Source of the DNA: Acidobacteriota bacterium
Lineage (GTDB): Bacteria > Acidobacteriota > Vicinamibacteria > Vicinamibacterales > Fen-181
Direction: 5' to 3'
Length of the DNA: 18,149 bases
Assembly: GCA_021779795.1 (NCBI GenBank)
Contig: JAJXZZ010000012.1
Coordinates: 1-18,149 of the forward strand
The position numbers and the translations under genes are program-made. A model generated the notes under the pieces. The model did no database searches. It saw nothing but the letters and a program-made list of their open reading frames with translations, and was not told where the DNA came from. Positions 14,691-18,149 of the stretch are shown here, piece by piece. Numbering within the stretch: the stretch's first letter is position 1; the number at the start of each line of letters is the position of its first letter.

Positions 14691-15665
14691 ATGCGCCTTC
14701 GCGAGATCGAGGTCGGATGCATCGGGGGAGGCACCGGGCTGCCGAGCCTCCTGGGCGGGTTGAAGACCAACCCCTGGCTCCAGGTCAACGCCGTCGTCAC
14801 CATGTTCGACAGCGGCGGCAGCTCGGGCGTGCTGCGCGACCAACTGGGCGTGCTGCCGCCCGGCGACATCCTCAAGTGCGCCCTGGCGCTGGCGCGCAAC
14901 GAGGCCGAGGCCCGGCGCGTGCTGCTGTCGCGCCTGCCCACGCTCGAGCATGCCCGCCTGGCCGGCCATACCGGCGGCAACCTGCTGCTGTCGATGATGG
15001 AGCAGCACAGCGGCGACTTTCTCGCCGCGGTGGACGGGTTGCGGGCCCTGCTCGGCTGCCGGGGGCGCGTCTGGCCGGCGAGCGTCGATCAGTCGTCGAT
15101 CTGCGCCGAGTTCTCGGATGGGTCGCGCACGACGGGCGAGGTCGAGGTGGACGCCCGCCAGCGCGAGGGCGGCAGCGTGCGGCGCCTCTGGCTCGACCCG
15201 CCGCCGCGCCTGCACGGGCAGGTGGCCGACGCCATCGGCAGGTTCGAGACCGCCATCATCGGCCCGGGCAGCTTCTTCACGAGCCTGATGCCGCCGCTGC
15301 TCGTCGGCGGCATGGCGGAAGCCCTGCGCCGGATCGACGGGCCGATCATCCTGGTCGCGAACCTCCTGACCGAGGGCCGGGGCATGAACGGATTCACCGC
15401 GGCCGACGAGGTGCGCTGGATCGGCGAGGCGATCGGCAGGCCGGTGGACGTCGTGGTGGTCAACACCGCGCCGCCGTCGGAGGAGACGGCCGCGCGCTAC
15501 GCGTCCGAGCAGAAGCATCCGCTTCCGCTCGGGGACATGCCCGCCTCGTGCGAGGTCGTCGAGGGGGCGTTCTGGGACGGGCCGATCGCGCGCCACTCGC
15601 GCCGGCGCCTGTCGTACGCGATCTGGAGCGTCATCGCGCGCCGGCTGCTGGACCACGCGGCCTGA
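14691..15665 (+). CDS. YvcK/CofD-family protein (gluconeogenesis factor-like)
   Basis: The 324-aa product belongs to the CofD/YvcK superfamily. It shows the N-terminal nucleotide-sugar-binding GGGTG (12-16), the SGGSSGVLRDQLGVLPPGDI block (41-60), TGGN, and GPGSFFTS (191-198). YvcK proteins bind UDP-sugars and affect growth on gluconeogenic carbon sources and cell-envelope synthesis. CofD proper, which transfers phospholactate to F420 precursors, has a different pocket. The usual DDGGSSG is here FDSGGSSG, with one Asp (Asp40) kept, so this may be a divergent subgroup. No whiA or rapZ neighbours are present. It converges with the downstream carboxyltransferase gene, 12 bp apart. Confidence 0.82.
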   Translation: MRLREIEVGCIGGGTGLPSLLGGLKTNPWLQVNAVVTMFDSGGSSGVLRDQLGVLPPGDILKCALALARNEAEARRVLLSRLPTLEHARLAGHTGGNLLLSMMEQHSGDFLAAVDGLRALLGCRGRVWPASVDQSSICAEFSDGSRTTGEVEVDARQREGGSVRRLWLDPPPRLHGQVADAIGRFETAIIGPGSFFTSLMPPLLVGGMAEALRRIDGPIILVANLLTEGRGMNGFTAADEVRWIGEAIGRPVDVVVVNTAPPSEETAARYASEQKHPLPLGDMPASCEVVEGAFWDGPIARHSRRRLSYAIWSVIARRLLDHAA

Positions 15666-15677
15666 CCTGCCGGCCCC

Positions 15678-17516
15678 TCACTCGAGCGCCAGCAGGACGT
15701 CTCCGCGGTCGACGTTGTCGCCCGCCTTGAACGCCAGCCGGGCCACGCGGCCGTCCCGCGGCGCGGGCAGCGCGTTCTGCATCTTCATCGCCTCGACCAG
15801 GACCACCGGGTCTCCCGCCTTGACCTCGTCGCCGACCGCGGCCATGTAGCGGAGCACCAGGCCCGGCATCGGCGCCCGGACGACGGAACCCGAGTCCACC
15901 GGCTCGGCGCCGGCGTCGCCGTTCCCGTCGGCCGCCGGCAGCGCGGTGGCCGCATCCGCCTCCACCTCGACGCGGAAGACCTCGGCGCCCACCTTCACGG
16001 TGAACTGCCTGGGCGCCGGCGGGCCGGAGGCGGCTGCGCCGCCGCCGGCCTGGCCCGCCTCGACGAGCTGTCCCTTGCGAGCCCTGGCGACCAACTCCTC
16101 CTCGCGCTTCACGTCCTCGAGGGTCCGCGGACGCGTCTCGGGCGGCGGCGTCTCGAGGCCGTACTTCCACTTGAGGAACCGAAGCCCGGTCGTCGGGTAG
16201 AGGGCGTAGCACAGCACGTCGCCGATATCGCGGGCGAGGCCCTTCGTGTCGGCCTCGGCCTTCGCCAGCTCGGGCGGCAGCAGGTCGGCCGCGCGGCCGG
16301 TGATCGGCTCGCTGCCGCGCTCGTAGCCGGCGAGCGCCCGCTTCCTGACCTCGGGGTCGATGGCGGCCGGCGGCTGGCCGTAGAGGCCGAAGCAGTAGTC
16401 CTTCACCTCGTTCGAGATCATCGTGTAGCGGCCGAACAGGACGTTGAGCACGGCCTGCGTGCCGACGATCTGGCTGGTCGGCGTCACGAGCGGCGGGTAG
16501 CCCAGCTCGCGCCGCGTTCGCGGCAGCTCCTGGTAGACCTCGGGCAGCCGGTCGAGGGCGCCGGCCTGCCTGAGCTGCGCCACCATGTTGCTGAACATCC
16601 CGCCGGGGATCTGGTGCGAGAGGACGCCCGTGTCGATGACCGACATCTTGGTGTCGTCGAGGAACTCGCGGTACTTCGGCGCGATCTTCTCGAAGTGCTC
16701 GCCGAGCTCGAGCAGGCGGGCGAGATCGAGGCCGGTGTCGCGCGGGCGCCCGGCCAGCGCCGCGGCGATCGGCTCGACGGCGGCGTGCGACGTGCGCAGC
16801 GCGAACGGCGCCAGGCACGTGTCCACGATGTCGGCGCCCGCGTCGATGGCGCGCAGCAGCGACATGTAGGCCATGCCGCTCGTGAAGTGCGTGTGCACCG
16901 CCACCGGGATCGACAGCTCCTGCTTCAGCCGCCCTACCAGCGCCGCCGCGTCGTCGGGGGCCAGCAGCCCCGCCATGTCCTTGATGCACAGGCTGTCGGC
17001 GCCCATCCGCTCGAGCGTGCGCGCCTTGGCGACGAAGTAGTCGAGCGTGAAGACCGGGCCGCCGAGCGAGCGTTCGGTGAGCGAGTAGCTGATCGCCCCC
17101 TGGATGTGCCGGCCGGCCTTCCTGATCGCCTTGAACGCGGTGGCGAAGTTCCGCTCGTCGTTGAGGGCGTCGAAGACGCGGAAGACGTCGATGCCGCACT
17201 CGGCCGCGTGCGCCACGAACGCCTCGACGACGTCGTCGGCGTAGTTGCGGTAGCCGACCAGGTTCTGGCCGCGGAGCAGCATCTGCAGCCGGACGTCGGG
17301 CATCAGCCGCTTGAAGATCCGGACGCGCTCCCACGGATCCTCGTTGAGGAAGCGGGTCATCACGTCGAAGGTGGCGCCGCCCCAGACCTCCATCGACCAG
17401 AAGCCGGCGGCGTTCATCCCGGGGGCGATGGCGGCGAGGTCGTCGGTGCGGACCCGCGTGGCGAGCAGTGACTGGTGGCCGTCGCGGAAGGTCAGATCGG
17501 TGATCTGCAGGCGCAT
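15678..17516 (-). CDS. Biotin-dependent carboxyltransferase subunit (pyruvate carboxylase subunit B / oxaloacetate decarboxylase alpha type)
   Basis: The 612-aa protein begins with a DRE-TIM carboxyltransferase domain. It shows FRDGHQSLLATR (metal-ligand Asp12), EVWGGATFD, the likely carbamylated lysine in CIKDMAG (Lys179) and the HTHFTSG metal-binding pair. A conserved PYC/OADA domain follows, then an Ala/Pro-rich linker and a biotinyl domain (about 548-612) with EAMKMQN, biotin on Lys578. It would transfer CO2 between biotin and pyruvate/oxaloacetate. No biotin carboxylase subunit and no oadB/oadG sodium-pump subunits are in the window, so an anaplerotic two-subunit pyruvate carboxylase and a decarboxylase are both possible. 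TATCCT lies seven bases before the ATG. Confidence 0.9.
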   Translation of the reverse strand: MRLQITDLTFRDGHQSLLATRVRTDDLAAIAPGMNAAGFWSMEVWGGATFDVMTRFLNEDPWERVRIFKRLMPDVRLQMLLRGQNLVGYRNYADDVVEAFVAHAAECGIDVFRVFDALNDERNFATAFKAIRKAGRHIQGAISYSLTERSLGGPVFTLDYFVAKARTLERMGADSLCIKDMAGLLAPDDAAALVGRLKQELSIPVAVHTHFTSGMAYMSLLRAIDAGADIVDTCLAPFALRTSHAAVEPIAAALAGRPRDTGLDLARLLELGEHFEKIAPKYREFLDDTKMSVIDTGVLSHQIPGGMFSNMVAQLRQAGALDRLPEVYQELPRTRRELGYPPLVTPTSQIVGTQAVLNVLFGRYTMISNEVKDYCFGLYGQPPAAIDPEVRKRALAGYERGSEPITGRAADLLPPELAKAEADTKGLARDIGDVLCYALYPTTGLRFLKWKYGLETPPPETRPRTLEDVKREEELVARARKGQLVEAGQAGGGAAASGPPAPRQFTVKVGAEVFRVEVEADAATALPAADGNGDAGAEPVDSGSVVRAPMPGLVLRYMAAVGDEVKAGDPVVLVEAMKMQNALPAPRDGRVARLAFKAGDNVDRGDVLLALE

Positions 17517-17523
17517 GTCGAGG

Positions 17524-17529
17524 AGGATA
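17524..17529 (-). promoter_or_regulatory. Candidate -10 box of the carboxyltransferase gene
   Basis: On the - strand TATCCT precedes the ATG at 17516 by seven bases, with no Shine-Dalgarno in between. This suggests leaderless transcription. It matches the TAnnnT pattern and mirrors the divergent box at 17581. Confidence 0.4.
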
Positions 17530-17580
17530 CCATCCGGGACGGGGATCGTGAATTCCCTCTTTCGCCGGGCCGGCCGCCGG

Positions 17581-17586
17581 TATGAT
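17581..17586 (+). promoter_or_regulatory. Candidate -10 box of the MFS transporter gene
   Basis: TATGAT, five of six matches to the -10 consensus, stands seven bases before the ATG at 17594. No good -35 hexamer is evident, and the seven-base gap has no Shine-Dalgarno, so a leaderless transcript is likely. Confidence 0.45.
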
Positions 17587-17593
17587 CGGCGGC

Positions 17594-18149
17594 ATGACGA
17601 CCGCCCGATCCCTGGCCTGGTACCGGGACGCGAGCCCCGAGGCGCGGAAGGCGCTCGGCGCCGCCTGCCTCGGCTGGATGCTCGATTCGTTCGACGTCAA
17701 CCTCTACGCCCTGGTGCTCGCGTCGGTGATGGCCGACCTCGGGTTCGACAAGTCGGTGGCGGGGCTGATCGGGTCGTTCACGCTGGTGACGGCGGCCGCG
17801 GGCGGCATCCTGTTCGGCCTGGCGGCCGATCGCTTCGGGCGGACGCGCGCCCTCATCGGCAGCATCCTGATCTACTCGGTCTTCACGGGCGCGTGCGGGT
17901 TCGCGCAGACCGCGGGGCAGCTGATCCTGTTCCGCGCGCTGCTCGGGATCGGGATGGGAGGGGAGTGGGCCAGCGGCGCCGCGCTCGTGTCCGAGACCTG
18001 GCCCGCCGAGCACCGGGGCAAGGCGCTGGGCGTCGTCCAGAGCTCGTGGGCCGTCGGCTACGCGGCGGCGGCCGTCGTCACGCAGATCGTGCTGCCGCAC
18101 TGGGGCTGGCGCGCGGTGTTCTTCGCCGGCGTGCTGCCGGCGATCGCGA
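17594..18149 (+). CDS. Major facilitator superfamily transporter, N-terminal part
   Basis: The reading frame stays open to the window edge (185 codons visible, about the N-terminal six-helix half). The first helix holds LGWMLDSFDVNLYALVLASV. The MFS motif A between helices 2 and 3 is GLAADRFGRTRAL (about 75-87), and LGIGMGGEWASGAALVSETWPAEHRGKALG (in two parts) is typical of sugar- or organic-acid:H+ symporters. Substrate cannot be told; carboxylates or aromatic acids are common for this branch. It is divergent from the biotin carboxyltransferase, with 77 bp between them. Confidence 0.9.
   Translation, partial: MTTARSLAWYRDASPEARKALGAACLGWMLDSFDVNLYALVLASVMADLGFDKSVAGLIGSFTLVTAAAGGILFGLAADRFGRTRALIGSILIYSVFTGACGFAQTAGQLILFRALLGIGMGGEWASGAALVSETWPAEHRGKALGVVQSSWAVGYAAAAVVTQIVLPHWGWRAVFFAGVLPAIA

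Overview
This is a GC-rich bacterial window in which genes fill nearly every base. Its core is a hydrogenase-maturation cluster. I cannot assign the phylum from the sequence with certainty. The very high GC, 7-nt tandem arrays in front of genes, an interspersed hairpin-type repeat, and -10 boxes placed directly in front of start codons together remind me of Acidobacteriota (Vicinamibacteria-type) genomes. That is an impression, not a computed result.

Layout. (1) 44-3755: the three [FeFe]-hydrogenase maturases. hydF and hydE overlap on the + strand and converge on hydG on the - strand. (2) 3895-11526: a tightly packed + strand run. It starts with a 920-aa fusion of an ADP-forming acyl-CoA synthetase and a GNAT acetyltransferase. 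Through overlapping or closely spaced genes this continues into hypF, hypC, hypD and hypE, the [NiFe]-hydrogenase Fe(CN)2CO assembly genes. (3) 11539-12225: two small + strand genes, one of unknown function and one small winged-helix-like protein, separated by a 249-bp spacer with a perfect palindrome. (4) 12229-14492: a - strand operon of an unrecognised protein (possibly nucleotidyltransferase-related), a TPM-domain membrane protein and a LemA lipoprotein. (5) 14691-15665: a YvcK/CofD-family protein. (6) 15678-17516, - strand: a biotin-dependent carboxyltransferase subunit (pyruvate carboxylase B / oxaloacetate decarboxylase alpha type). (7) 17594 to the edge: an MFS transporter cut by the window end.

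How it may fit together. HydE, HydF and HydG build the 2Fe subcluster of [FeFe] hydrogenases. HypF, HypE, HypC and HypD make the cyanide ligands and assemble the Fe(CN)2CO unit of [NiFe] hydrogenases. Having both sets side by side, without any hydrogenase subunit and without hypA or hypB in view, suggests a shared maturation island that serves enzymes encoded elsewhere. The synthetase/acetyltransferase fusion, coupled to hypF, keeps the histidine expected for acyl-CoA/ATP chemistry. It could therefore link H2 metabolism to acetate formation with ATP gain, or act as a protein-acetylation regulator.

No tRNA, rRNA, CRISPR array, intact insertion sequence or phage gene was seen. No stretch longer than 300 bp lacks a gene; the spacers of note are described below.
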